Positions 20,736 through 32,174 of a stretch of 64,000 nucleotides of DNA are shown one piece after another. The DNA comes from Phyto melanocephala (lineage: Eukaryota > Arthropoda > Insecta > Diptera > Rhinophoridae): NCBI GenBank assembly GCA_941918925.1, contig OW799234.1:76342543-76406542 (forward strand). The letters run 5' to 3'. Numbering within the stretch: position 1 is the first letter of the stretch; each line of letters opens with the position of its first letter. Below the pieces are notes generated by a model. The model searched no databases, was not told the DNA's origin, and worked only from the letters and a program-made list of their open reading frames with translations. The translations under genes were made by a program, and so were the position numbers.

Positions 20736-21337
20736 TCTATATAAGTATATAAAAATCAATGTGTGTTTGTATGTTTGTTTGTGGTGTATAGACGGTTAAA
20801 CGGCTGGACCGATTTTCTTGAAATTTTCACAGAATCTTTCTGTATGTCTGAAAGGAACTATAGGCTATACTTTGGTTTGAAATTGTAAGTGGGCGGGGTG
20901 CCACGCCCTATTAAAGAATAAGTATTAAATATTATATATCACGAAAGTTAGTGCAGCTAGAGTCTTCAAATTAATTCAAATTAATTAGTAATCGTGGCCA
21001 CATGAATTAAATACTAAAATTCGTATATTTGGAAAACGATATCGATTAGTGTAGTAAAATCTTGCAAGATCAACTTTGACATCCAAATGAACATTTAGGC
21101 AAGAAATGGGTGCATTATCAATAGTGGGCGTAGTACCTACCATATGAATTAAATACTAAAATTCGTATATCTGAAAGGTGATATCGATTAGAGTACTGAA
21201 ATTTTGCAAAAGAAACTTTGATATTCAAATAAACATTTATGGAAAAAATGGGTGCATTAACAATAGTGGGCGTTGCACCTGCCATATGAATTAAATACTA
21301 AAATTTGGGGTGGCGAAGCACACCGGGTATAAGCTAG
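20736..21337 (+). mobile_element. Non-autonomous Helitron, 602 bp
   Basis: It starts TCTATATAAG after an A and ends CTAG before a T, the Helitron rule of insertion between A and T with 5'-TC and 3'-CTRR. A GC-rich hairpin (GGTGGCGAAGCACACC) lies about 8 bp before CTAG. The 5' part has ACGGTTAAACGGCTGGACCGA; the body has three partly repeated blocks containing CATATGAATTAAATACTAAAATT and GTGGGCG. It has no Rep/helicase. Related 3' ends occur at 43146 (reverse) and perhaps 3623. Confidence 0.75.
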
Positions 21338-21624
21338 TATAATATAAAGCCGAACTGTGTTATTATGTGCAACATATTTTTCGGCATAGTTTTTTCTCCT
21401 GTATATGTCTTAATATTAGCATTACGCCTTAGTTTAACTTTAACGGCCTTATAGTAATTTATCAAAATGTACTAGTATGGACATTCGAGATTTTTGTGGA
21501 ATATTACAGACTATCACTGTGTTACTAAAAATAGTCAAACAACACAGCTAATATAATCAGTATTGCAGTAGAAATTTGAAAGTGTACATAAAAGTCAGTT
21601 TGATAATAAAAGTGTATGACAATA

Positions 21625-21844
21625 GGGTACATTATTACAATTTGCCGATAGTTTAAGGTAGAATTTTTTTAACCTAATAAATACCTTTGCAATATTACAA
21701 CTTACATTTTATATTGTTTTTATTATTAAAAATAATAATATTTAATGGATAAAAAAATAATAAATGAAGGCCCTATAGTGCAAAGCCATTTATCGGTTCG
21801 ACGAAATCCTTCCTTTAACTAACGGTTAGTTTTAATAATGGCCC
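21625..21844. mobile_element. 220-bp MITE (family M2), copy 1
   Basis: Flanked by TA (21623-21624, 21845-21846), with inverted ends of the form GGG(CC)ATTATTA. The second copy at 61052-61271 shares the whole body, including CCTTTAACTAACGG at both ends of the pair. Confidence 0.7.
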
Positions 21845-21849
21845 TAGTG

Positions 21850-23325
21850 AAAAAACTAAAGTATTGTAAAGACAATTTCTGCTCTTTTTTTATAATAAAT
21901 TTCAAGTGTTCATTGCAATACAAAAGAATCACCAGTTTATTTAAGGGAAATAAACAAAAGGTTATAAAAGGTATAAACATAACAATATGTTGATATGCAG
22001 ATATACCAGTATGTATGAAAAATTAAAAAGAAATTTATATGTATATATGTATATATACATAAATAAGTTCTAATTGTGTTACTTAAATAACGTGGCTTTG
22101 TCATCGTGTACTAAGTACTAAACAATTATAACTCAAATAGTGTTTTACTATATTGGCATTTATCATTAGACTAATATTAGATCATTGACATCAGAGCTTA
22201 CTTGTATGTATTAATAATTCTAGTTTTGACTGTAACAATTTTGTTATAGTTATGTATTTTGGCAGAGAGACCAAATATATTAATAAAAATAGTAAAACAT
22301 GTTTTTTTTAAATTAATTAAAATATTTCTTTTAATGCTATGCCTCAAAACACACAAAAAACAAAAAACACGGGTTTTTAAACTATAACGTCTAGGTTTTC
22401 TATATATATTGCTAAAAAGGAATGCGCTCGTAACTGACTCGATGAGCTTAAAACTGAAATAAAAAAAGCCCCATACCACTTTTCATATCAAACATTTATT
22501 AAAAAGTTTTAAACAGCATTGTAATGAAAATCAACACCACTCATGCATTGGATATAATAAAAATATCACATAAACATCCAAATTTCAAGAATCATTTGAC
22601 CAATAATCTTTGATAGATGACAAAGTGTAGAAGTCTAACAATAAAGAGTACTCAAGAAACGCCTTAATATATTTCCATTCAAGAAAATATTCTGTAAGTT
22701 AATTGATTGATTTATGATAAAATTTAGCATTCGTTAAAAAACTTTTAAAAAATGCTGCAGTGGTGATGATTATTTTATTGCTGAAAATAACTTCGATCGA
22801 ATATCCCGTAATTTATGTGTATTTAATTGTAATACATATAAAGATTTTTTTGTTTTTTTGGGATTTTAACGGTTATAATATAATCCGCATTTAGTTTTTT
22901 TTTATCGGGCTCAGATTTTTTATGATAACGATTATTTCAATCTGATGAAAAGCAAAAAAAAAAATTACTATAAGTTAGCTGAATAACGTCTTTTTTGAAT
23001 TTTCAAGTATGAGTTATTTAAACAAAAGGGCGATAATATTTTTTTCTTGTAAAATTACTACCTTTTTTTGTTTCCAAAACGTCATTAAAAATTATTAGGG
23101 CAATAATTTAATTTTTGTTTAGAAACGTAGGAATATTGCGAATAGTGAGTAAGATTTGGTTAAAAAGCGTTGATTTGATTTACAATTAAGTGAAGACACC
23201 TTTATATTACACGATCAAGTAAAGACACCTTTACTATTGACACACACCTATACTAAGCTATAACTATGGAGCATTATATATAAAATCGTAATATAACACT
23301 TGACGATAAAAATGAACCATTGTAT
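21850..23325. other. Gene-poor AT-rich stretch
   Basis: No gene, RNA or recognisable element is supported. TATG/TATA microsatellite-like sequence lies at about 22036-22062. GATCAAGTAAAGACACCTTTA-like phrases are repeated near 23190-23235. Confidence 0.5.
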
Positions 23326-25290
23326 TTTTATACCCGCCTCCAAAAAAATGGTGGGGGTATATTCATTTTGTCATTCCGTTTGTAACACATCGAAATATCC
23401 ATTTTAGACCCCATAAAGTATATATATTCTAAATCGTGGTTTGATTTTATGACGATCTAGCTATGTCCGTCCGTCTGTCCGTCTGTTGAAAGCACGATAG
23501 AGGTCGCACCGAAAAAGCTAGGGGGCTCAAATTTTGCCAGAATCTTTCTTATAGACAAGGTTTGTTTGGTGTTGAAAATGGGCTAAATCGGCATATTAGG
23601 AAGAGAGTTATAGCTCGAAAAGCACGAGTAGGTCGAAAAAACCGTGTCCTTCGAACATCGAATAAAATGGAATTGTGTCCAAACGCCTTAACGTAGACTC
23701 ATGAAACTTCGAATATATATTTCCTGGATAAAGACAATATTTTTCTCTGAAAATTGTCTAAATCTATGCATTAGGAGAGGAGTTATCGATTAAAATGTAC
23801 GAAAATTTATACCGCACAGTGTATTTTTCGGTATATTTAAAAACAAAAACGTCATAAAAGCAACAAAATTGGATGTACGACTCTGAAATTTTGCACACTT
23901 TGCTTTTTGGTGACACGCTTTCTTGTAACGGCAAATCAATGTGCCACGCCCACTTTTACGCCCACCTCCCATATAACGTTATAACTAAAATTCATATAAT
24001 TTCTCTATTAATAAAGATTTTGGAATAATAAAGGCCTATCTTGAAACACCTCAGTTGTACTCATTCGCAAAAATAACTTTGGCACGCCTACTATAACGCC
24101 TACTTTTCACGTTATCTACCGTTAATGAAATTTAAAAGCTCATAAAACCGCTAAAATTAGAGGTATGATGATAAATTTTGCTACGTCTATCCCCCTAGGC
24201 AATTTCATTACTATGCCAAAAAATTAAGGTGCCACGCCCACCTCCCATATAACGTTTGACTTAAAATTCATATAACTTCTCTATTAATAAAGATTTTGGA
24301 ATAATAAAGGACTATATTGAAACACCTAAGTTGTATTCATTAGCAAAAACAACTTTGACACGCCTACTATAACGCCCACTTTCACTTTTGAATTGTGTCC
24401 AGACGCATAAACGTAGTCATGAAACTTCGAATATATATTTATCGAGTCAAAAGAATATTTTTCCCTGAAAATCGCTTAAATCTATGAATTAGGAAAAGAG
24501 TTATAGATAAAAATGTACGAAAATTTATACCGCACAGTATATATTTCAAATTTAAAACGTAATAAAACTGACAAAACTATATGTACGATTCTGAAATTTT
24601 GCAAACATGGCTTTTTGGTCAAAGTCTTCGTTATAACGGAAAATAGATGTGCCACGCACACTTTTTTCCTTAAATTTTTATAAAAATATATTAGTCATAT
24701 ATATTAGCATTTATTCATCTTACACTGCACCATTTATTGTACTGTAGCTAAATATAAGATAAAGATGATAAGATAGATGACTCTACTAGCAACTACTAGA
24801 TGGCATGCTAACAACTTATGCTTATGTTCTCCTGAAGTTATGCTCTATTAAAAATGGGAATTTAGGAAAATTTTGACCTAAGTCAAAAAAAATTATCTCT
24901 AAACATTATAAACAATTTATTTTCATGTACTAATGGCTAACAAATTTTAAAATTATACAAAACTTATTTCGTTTGAAAATCTTTTAAAAGCAAAATGTTA
25001 TAGAAGTTTAAAAATCAAAATCTTACTAATAAATTTCCCGTTTTAGAAAAATGTAGAGAATGTATACTTTAAATCACCCTGTGGCCCTTAAAATTTAACC
25101 ATAAATTCACTTTCTTCCTCTTAAATTCATGTAAATTCTCTATGAATAAAGATTTTGGAATACTAAAGGACTATATTGAAATATCTAAGTTATGTTTATT
25201 AGCAGAAACTTTATTGACACGCGTATTTTAACGGCTACTTTCATTAAAAGACTAAATTTACGAAAACATTTTACTAGTATACCGAAGCTG
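23326..25290 (+). mobile_element. HINE copy 3 (long, internally duplicated)
   Basis: It begins TTTTTATACCCGCCTCCAAAAAAATGG and continues with GTCATTCCGTTTGTAACACATC, ACCCCATAAAGTATATATATTCT and ATGTCCGTCCGTCTGTCCGT. A block of about 240 bp (CACGCCCAC...ATATAACG) is tandemly repeated around 23950-24390. The copy continues past the M1 MITE (25293-25899) to the 3' stem-loop at about 26035. Confidence 0.75.
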
Positions 25291-25292
25291 TA

Positions 25293-25899
25293 ATGGGTGG
25301 TTTAATATTAAGGGACTATGTTGATTTTGAATAAAATTATTATGAAATTATTATCATTTATTTTTATAATGATAATATTTGTACGCTTCAATTATGTATG
25401 GAACAAAATATCGGCCAAATGGCCCCCCAACCTAGGCGGCACACCACGATCCGATAGTCCATATTTTCAATGACACTGTTGATGCTCAATTGTTGGGCAC
25501 GATGATGAATCGAGGTTGCTTGCTCTTTTGCCACGTTATCGTGAAAAACAGCAATGTTTCCCATTCAACGAACTAAGATGGCATTCACAGATGTTTTCAC
25601 ATTTCATACAGACCTGCTTTGCAGACATTTAAATATTTTTTACAATTCTCACGATTGTGGACGAATTTGAACGATTATGTTGACCAAAAGAATCACGAAG
25701 TGCACAAAATGCATTTTGATTTGAACGCCCATTTTTACAAAAATCTTTAATATTTCAAAGCGTTGCTCGATTGCGTATCTTTCCACGGTTCAAATTGAGT
25801 TAGTCTAAGATTGAGAAATGTCAAATGAAATACAAGAAAAAATTTGAAGTTTAGATGTGGTTCACCTTAAACATGGGCCCTTAAAATTTAACCACCCTC
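25293..25899. mobile_element. Mariner-type MITE (family M1), copy 2
   Basis: Flanked by TA (25291-25292, 25900-25901); the inverted ends are related to those at 8476-8965. On the minus strand near 25440-25560 the sequence still reads NIAVFHDNVAKEQATSIHHR and AQQLS, which resembles the DNA-binding region of the mariner-type transposase group seen at 20118. Family M1 is therefore a deletion derivative of such an autonomous element. Confidence 0.7.
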
Positions 25900-25901
25900 T
25901 A

Positions 25902-26340
25902 CAAAGAAAGTGATACATATTTTATTATAAAGAGATTATTCTATAGCGATTAACAAAATAATAAATATTGTGCTTTAAATGTACACAAAATTGGTGGTGG
26001 GTATAAAAGATTCGGCACAGCCGAATATAGTGCTCTTACTTGTTTTACACTCACCACCAAAAAAAAAAAAAAAAAAAATAAAATATGGTGTAGGGGTATA
26101 TTTATTTTGTAATTCCGTGTGTAACACATCGAAGTATCCATTTTAGACTCCATATCGTATATATTTTCTGAGCTATGGTTTTAGGACTATCTAGCTATGT
26201 CAGTCTGTCTGTCGGAAGCACGTTAGAGCTCGAAGAGATAAAATTTTGTCATATTTCTTTTATACAAGGTTTGTTTGGTATTGAAAATGGGCTAGGAAGA
26301 GAGTTATAGCTCGAAATGAGAGAGTTGGTCAAAAAAACAA
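25902..26340 (+). mobile_element. HINE copy 3 end and start of HINE copy 4
   Basis: 25902-26043 carries the 3' inverted repeat TTGGTGGTGGGTATAAAAGA, the stem-loop TTCGGCACAGCCGAA and CTCTTACTTGTT. Directly after, at 26046, a second copy starts (CTCACCACC, a 20-base A run, ATGGTGTAGGGGTATATT) and fades out near 26340. It is a head-to-tail pair. Confidence 0.65.
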
Positions 26341-27364
26341 TTGTCACAATGTAATAATTCATGAACCTTTAAAAAGTTTCAAAATTTTTGGAAAATTACG
26401 ACTTAGTGACAATACGACACTAAGGACTTCTTGTGATTACCCCAAATATTATTTTTAGCTGCAAATCAAGTGTCTTTAATACTTTATAAACGATAGCGGG
26501 ATTACTCACCTATTTTGGTTTCTTTTAATATTATTTAATTTTCTAATAAAGAACACCTTTTCTAACAATTTTATAATTAACAACTCTATTTTACTAAATA
26601 TTACTATAATAAATATTTAATAACAAACATTTGTTTTTGTTTCAATATGTAAAATCAAAACTACTCGTATATACTACGTTATCTTTCAATATTTATTAAC
26701 TTGCATCTTAATAAAAACATATGTGCCCTTGCATGTACATTAGAGCGTACCAACTTAACAGAAGAAAAAAAAAAACGCTGTACACCTTCGAATATAAAAT
26801 ATTTTTGCCAGGCAATTCAAAAATTTTTTAACGAACGTAGGAGTCGTTTTTTAAGTATTTCATTAATTTTGGGCGTTAAAAGTACGATATTTAAGAGTGT
26901 TTTGTCTTAAGGAGGCATCCGCGTTCAGGTATATAGCCAGTAGATTTCAGTTACTACTACCCTAATAACAAAAATTATAGTTCACAAGCCTCATTTAACT
27001 TTTAGTAAGAAAGTATTTCAATAACTATGATCATCTTGTTAACGTCTTTTGTTACCGAACGTAGGTGTCGGTTCTTAAATTTTTTAAGGTAAATATGCCC
27101 TATAGTAGAACATTAGACATTTCGAGATAAAAATATTGATAAGTCACACTTTAAGATCCTATTGTAAATACCGAAGATACAAAAACAAAACTTAAAATGG
27201 CTACACCTGCATTCGGCAAAAAATCTTTTTCGAAATTGCAAAAACTCTTTTTTTCGTAGATGCAGGTAGAATTCTTCTCCGGTACGGTCTAATGTACATA
27301 CACGTACTTTTGCATATGCATGTATGTGCAGTGCTTTAGTTGGTACTTGGGCTTCTTAAGTTTC
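26341..27364. other. Intergenic upstream of CAP gene 2
   Basis: No gene is seen. GAACGTAGG(A/T)GTCG occurs twice (near 26832 and 27058). CATG/TGCA-rich sequence lies near 27295-27330. Confidence 0.5.
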
Positions 27365-27401
27365 TATAAAATAGTGCAGTAATAGTTTCCAGTTTATCAG
27401 T
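27365..27401 (+). promoter_or_regulatory. Core promoter of CAP gene 2 (TATA and Inr)
   Basis: TATAAAAT at 27365-27372 is followed by an arthropod initiator TCAGT (27397-27401), with A 34 bp downstream of the TATA start. The 5' UTR would be about 54 nt. Confidence 0.7.
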
Positions 27402-27452
27402 AAATTACAAATATTTACAACTTTAAGTTTATTTGAAAAGTTTAGGTGAAAA

Positions 27453-28419
27453 ATGATTAGTCTATCGGTATTATTGTGCCTTGCGGCAACAATTGTTTCT
27501 TCAGTTTTGGGTTCAGATTATTGTTCTAATTCGATTTGTGAAGCTGGCGTTACTCATATTGCCTGCGGTCATGATGGTGTAAGTTACGGTACAATAAAAA
27601 TTTAAATAGCGGAATCAAAATGAAACATTTTCAGTCCACAATACATAGCCTATATATTATTTTTAAAAATTAAAAAAAAAAAAATATTTTAAATTTCTAC
27701 GTTTTAGAAATTTGCAAATTCTTGTCCTGACGATGCAGCTTTAGTCAACATTGACGAAAGGCTAAGAAAAAACATTGTTAATGGACATAATATTAAACGT
27801 AATTTTATTGCTGGTGGTGGTGAGGTCCAATTTAGTCCCGCATGCCGTATGGCCACAATGGAGTGGGATGATGAATTGGCGGCCAATGCAGCTTTAAATG
27901 TTAAACAGTGTAAAATGGCTCATGATAAGTGTCGGAACACAGATGCCTTCAGCTATTCTGGTCAAAATTTAGCCTGGCTGAGTTTCTTTGAAAATGTAAA
28001 TGATACTTCAATGTTTCTACAGGCCTTAGATATGTGGTATGATGAGGTAAAGGATAGTAAAATGCAGTATATTAAAGCTTATCCAAATAACTATAAAGGA
28101 CCGTAAGTTATTTAGAAATTTTTAGAAAGTGTGGTGGTAATAATAATTGTTATACGCTTACAGGACCATTGGTCATTTCACGGTAATGGTGGCTGATCGA
28201 AATATTCGTTTGGGCTGTGCTGCTGCTACATATTCTGTAACAGGGACAGCTTACATGGCTTATTTAATTGCTTGCAACTATGCCACTACCAATATGATTA
28301 ATTTTCCTATTTATGCTGACTGTAAAACAGCGGCTTCTTCTTGCGTTACAGGCAGCAATCCTTATTACCCGAATTTATGTTCAACATCGGAGGTTTACGC
28401 AGTTAACAAATGGTTCTAA
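27453..28419 (+). CDS. Antigen-5-like CAP (SCP/TAPS) secreted protein 2
   Basis: Exons 27453-27578, 27708-28102 and 28164-28419 (donors GTAAGT, acceptors gttttag and cttacag) give 258 residues. Exons 1 and 2 have exactly the lengths of CAP gene 1 (126 and 395 nt), and the intron phases are the same. The signal peptide (about residues 1-19, ending SSVLG) is followed by SDYC/SIC/HIACGHDG, GHNIKRNFIAGGG, MATMEWDDELAA, SGQNLAW, GHFTVMVADRN, GCAAA and LIACNYATTNM, with C-terminal cysteine pairs. The cavity His of the first helix is in GHN, and that of the HFTVM block is kept. The gene ends with NKWF-stop and a poly(A) signal AATAAA at 28517-28522. It is probably a secreted saliva, gut or hemolymph protein; the ligand is unknown. 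Confidence 0.93.
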
Positions 28420-28529
28420 ATATATTATTTCCTTATTTTTTATGCTGTATTAACTAAGAACTTTTGTGTGTATGTATGTTAGTAATTTGAGAATCAAAAC
28501 AAAGTTGTAATAATGAAATAAAATGTATA

Positions 28530-29595
28530 AATATGTATATAAAAAGTAACATCGACATATGCACCTCAACATGCATTTTTCAATTGTCTCCTTAGCAGCA
28601 TACTCATTGGCGTGACTAGACCATTTTGGATAGGCAAATTCTGTTTCTACAGAATATATTTAGTTATATATCACTGGATAAATAATTAACTGGCTGTTTA
28701 AGGGGTTTTGCAGGAAAGCACTTTTAAATTTTAAGTTGATTTTTATAAATTAATTTCCCTTAAAATCAAGACTATTATATGAATTTCGCTCTGCATTAAT
28801 TAAATAACATATCGGTTTTCCTTTATTGAGTTAAATTAAAGGTTAAAATAAATTATTATTTCAAATGATATTGTTCGTTAAAAAAATAAAGGCAATGAGT
28901 TTTTATCCTCTTACTTCCTGTATAGTTGTCAAAAATGGTTGAAAATTCGCCTGAAGGTAGTTTTAAATCGCGGGTTGCCAATGATGTTAATATTTGAATT
29001 TTATCTTAAGTCAACTTAAGCATTTCTTTCACAGATATGTATGTGTTTTATCAAAAAACTTCTCAACTGCCAAAAAGCATTAAGTTTTCCATATTTGATG
29101 TATTAATACGTTAAAATATTAATATACATATTTCGAATTTTGTAAGCCCTGCAAACTTCGTTTCCTTACTGTTTTGCATTCATGACAATTCTTAAAATAT
29201 AAAATAAATAAATTGTCAACAAAACTATATACAACAACAAATCTTACGACCAATAAACGCTATTTTTTCTAGAAAAAAAAGCGGAAAAATGTACATAAGT
29301 ATGCGATGAATGCAGCGAAAACTAAAAATTTTAAATAAAATAAACATGTAAAAAATAAAGCAGTTGTAGCCAGCTGTCGATAACTACATATACATACATA
29401 TATACTACAAGTATGTCCAATAATTATACAGAAAACTTGAGTTTTTTAATGAAACTACATCTGTCTCCTACGTCCTACACCTAACGTAATAAATAACCTA
29501 TTGGAAAAAGATTTTTAAATGATTTTAAGTATATCTTATAAATTTTCCATTTAATGTTATTCTCAATTTTGATTTTTTATTTCCGACGCCATTTT
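28530..29595. other. Intergenic downstream of CAP gene 2
   Basis: No gene or clear element is seen. It contains CATA/TATG simple sequence near 29385-29402. Confidence 0.5.
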
Positions 29596-30176
29596 TCTTT
29601 GTACCCACTACAAAAAAAATGGTCAAGGGTATATTCAGATTTTAGATCCCATTAAAGCATATTTTTTCTGAGTCCTGGTTTTTTTTTATGACCGCCAGTC
29701 TGTCCGTCTGTTGATATCACGATAGCGCTTCAACCGAAAAAGTTTTGGGGCTCAAATTTTGCCAGAATATTTCTTATACACAAGTTATGGATCAATATGT
29801 ATGAAAATTTTTACCGCACAATGTATTTTTCGGTGTATTTAAAATTTTAAACTTAATTAGATGTACGATTCTGAAATTTTGCAAACATTCCCGTTGGTCA
29901 ATGGATTTTTACTAACGGAAAATTTATGTGACACGCCTACTTTTACGCCCACATCCCATTTAACGCCTTATCTCAAATACATTTAAGTTCTCCATGAATT
30001 AAGATTTCGGAAGAATAAAGGACTATATTGAAATATGTAAATTGAGTTTAATAGTAAAAACTACATTAACACGCCTACTTAAACGCTCATTTTTCACGTA
30101 ATCAACTGTTAATTAAATTTAAAAGCTCATAAAACCGACAGAATTAAAGTTGTGATGATTAAATTTCGCACATATA
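29596..30176 (+). mobile_element. HINE copy 5, proximal part
   Basis: It starts with TTTGTACCCACTACAAAAAAAATGG, then CTGTCCGTCTGTTGATATCACG, GCTCAAATTTTGCCAGAAT and CACGCCTACTTTTACGCCC. It is cut at ATA (30174-30176) by the Harbinger element and resumes with ATAGCTTTCTAG at 32175. Confidence 0.75.
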
Positions 30177-30649
30177 CACCCCAATTCTAAATATTCCCAG
30201 GGAATTTGAATTCCCCGGGAATTCATTTTTCCCGCGAATAAAATTCCCCTATTCTAAACAGTCGGGGAAGGGAATAATAAGGGAGAGAGAATTTTACATT
30301 TTCGAAGTCAGCTGTTTGCTTTTGCTGTTTTGTTTTGACAAAATATTTGCTAATAATTTTTAGCGTAAAAAGTGAATATTCGTAAATAATAAAAAAAAAA
30401 TTGTTGAAAGTGAACAAAAATGTTAGTGTAGCGTTGATAATAATAATAGCTGAAGCAGAAAACTCTGAAGCACAAGAATAAGCAAAAGGTAGAAAGGAAA
30501 ATGCTAAGTGACGCCAGCAACCCACTTGAGTTGCCGCACACTTTGTAAATTTTACTTTTGGAAGGTTAGAAAAATATTACAAAGTAAATAAACCGGTGTT
30601 CAAATATCTGTTGGACGTGTTAAAGTATTCAGCCCAAACGTAAGTCGTT

Positions 30650-31388
30650 TGCAATTTCTCCAATCGTGAAATTAAGTGCGACTTTCCGCTTCTTTGCTGA
30701 AGGTTTGTACCAAACGGGTATTGGTAAAGATTACGGTGTGTCTGTGGCTCAGTGTAGTGTTAGCAAAGTTCTGGCAGAAGCTATTAATATATAAGGAACA
30801 TTTACGCAAAATGTAGATAACTTTCTGCAGAACTGAAGTGCAAAAACGGAAAGTTGCGTTAGCTCTTTATGTGAAGTATGGCATTCCAAACGTTATTGGA
30901 TGTGTTGACGGAACTCACAAAAATAAAGGTCTGTGATCATGAGCTGAGGATTCAGTACGTTGATGCCTCACATCCCGGAGCGTGTCACGATTCGTTTATT
31001 TGGAATTCTGGCGAATTGCGTGCTCACCTTGAGCAAGAATATCTTAGAGGTGGCAGCAATTATTGGCTTCTTGGTAAAGTTTTGAATGATAACAGACAAT
31101 TCATAAATTACACATGCATTTTTTCTAGGAGGCTTATAGATGCCTACAGGATGAGTCTGTTGAAATAAAATTCAGTGTTGAAATGTGGTTGAACGCATTA
31201 ATGGTGTTTTAACAAATGGATGGAGGTGCATTCTTGGTGCTAGACAGCTGCACTACGCTCCAAAAAAGGCTGCTAAAATAACAAAATTTTGCTGTGCGTT
31301 GCATAATATCTGCATTCATTTTAAATGCAATGCTGAAGTAAGCGATGTAGAAAATTTAGATTATTTGAGCGCTAAGGATAATGTGTAG
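30650..31388 (+). pseudogene. Broken HARBI1-like transposase
   Basis: Plus-strand fragments in changing frames. KLSATFRFFAEGLYQTGIGK and SVAQCSVSKVLAEAIN (about 30670-30790) match the N-terminal HARBI1 region. 30878-31168 gives LRIQYVDASHPGACHDSFIW, the block with a catalytic Asp, and ends at YWLLG just before the expected D/GYPL motif. 31185-31388 gives VERINGVLTNGWRCILGARQ, LHYAPKKAAKI and CCALHNICI, with the final catalytic Glu in VERI. The stretch between the two is shortened, and stops interrupt the frames. The companion Myb-like protein of autonomous Harbingers was not found. Confidence 0.85.
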
Positions 31389-31594
31389 TATCCTTAGACT
31401 CGCCACAATATTTATCCATTGCCCAAAATATTAGAAAATATAATAGAAAAATATTAGAAAAAATATTGCGAATAATCTCTAATAAATTTCTGTAATAAAG
31501 CCATTTCTTATATATGTATGTAGTGTAGTATATACATTTTTTTAAATAAATATAACATTTTCTTATTGCTCTTATTTGACCTTCATTTTATAAA

Positions 31595-31743
31595 ATTTTT
31601 TAATTGATTTTTCAAGCTCGAGGTCTTTATAAATATTTGTTAATTTATTTATTATTACACAAAGGAGTAGCGAAATATTGAATAATAAATAAATCAAAAA
31701 ATATTTATAAAGACCTCGAGCTTGAAAAATCAATTAAAAAATA
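31595..31743. repeat. Long hairpin inside the Harbinger element
   Basis: Two arms of about 62 bp (31595-31656 and 31682-31743) are inverted copies with two mismatches and an intervening loop of about 25 bp. Each arm contains CAAGCTCGAGGTCTTTATAA or its complement. It could be a small foldback insertion or a palindrome made during repair. Confidence 0.8.
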
Positions 31744-32174
31744 TAACATTTTATTAAAAAATTTAAAAACTTCAAAAATTAAAAAAAAGAAAAGAAATAA
31801 AAATTAAAATTATTTTAAAACTAATAAACAATTCATTATTCTGCTTCCTGTTTGTTGTTTTTATCCTAAAAGTAACAATAAATTACAATATTTATCACAA
31901 TTTTTATAAAAAAATATTAAAAACTTACATTTTTGTCACAACTCCCTTTGAATTTGTTGGCGGATTTTTTCCCAAAAATTGTTATTACATTCTCCCTTTA
32001 ATTACCTTTCGTAATACCTACTTTTTTCCCAGGGAACAATTTCCCAATTTCGAAGTTCATTTAGAATAAGGGAAAAGGGAAAGGGAACAAATTTACCCAG
32101 GAGAAATTATTTAGAATAGGGGAACAGGGAATAGGGAAAAAATACCCAGGGAATTGTTATTTAGAATTGGGGTG

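Larger units (their letters stand above)
30177..32174 (+). mobile_element. PIF/Harbinger element, 1,998 bp
   Basis: The ends are CACCCCAATTCTAAATA and its complement, flanked by ATA (30174-30176 and 32175-32177), consistent with a 3-bp PIF/Harbinger duplication; the host HINE reads continuously once the element is removed. Subterminal GGGAAT/CCCAGGGAA and GGGGAA blocks recur at both ends. A broken HARBI1-type transposase is inside (30650-31388), with a large hairpin downstream (31595-31743). Confidence 0.85.

Noticed and set aside
22198..22479. 93-codon minus-strand frame
   Set aside because: No motif, no splice or promoter context; chance ORF in AT-rich DNA.
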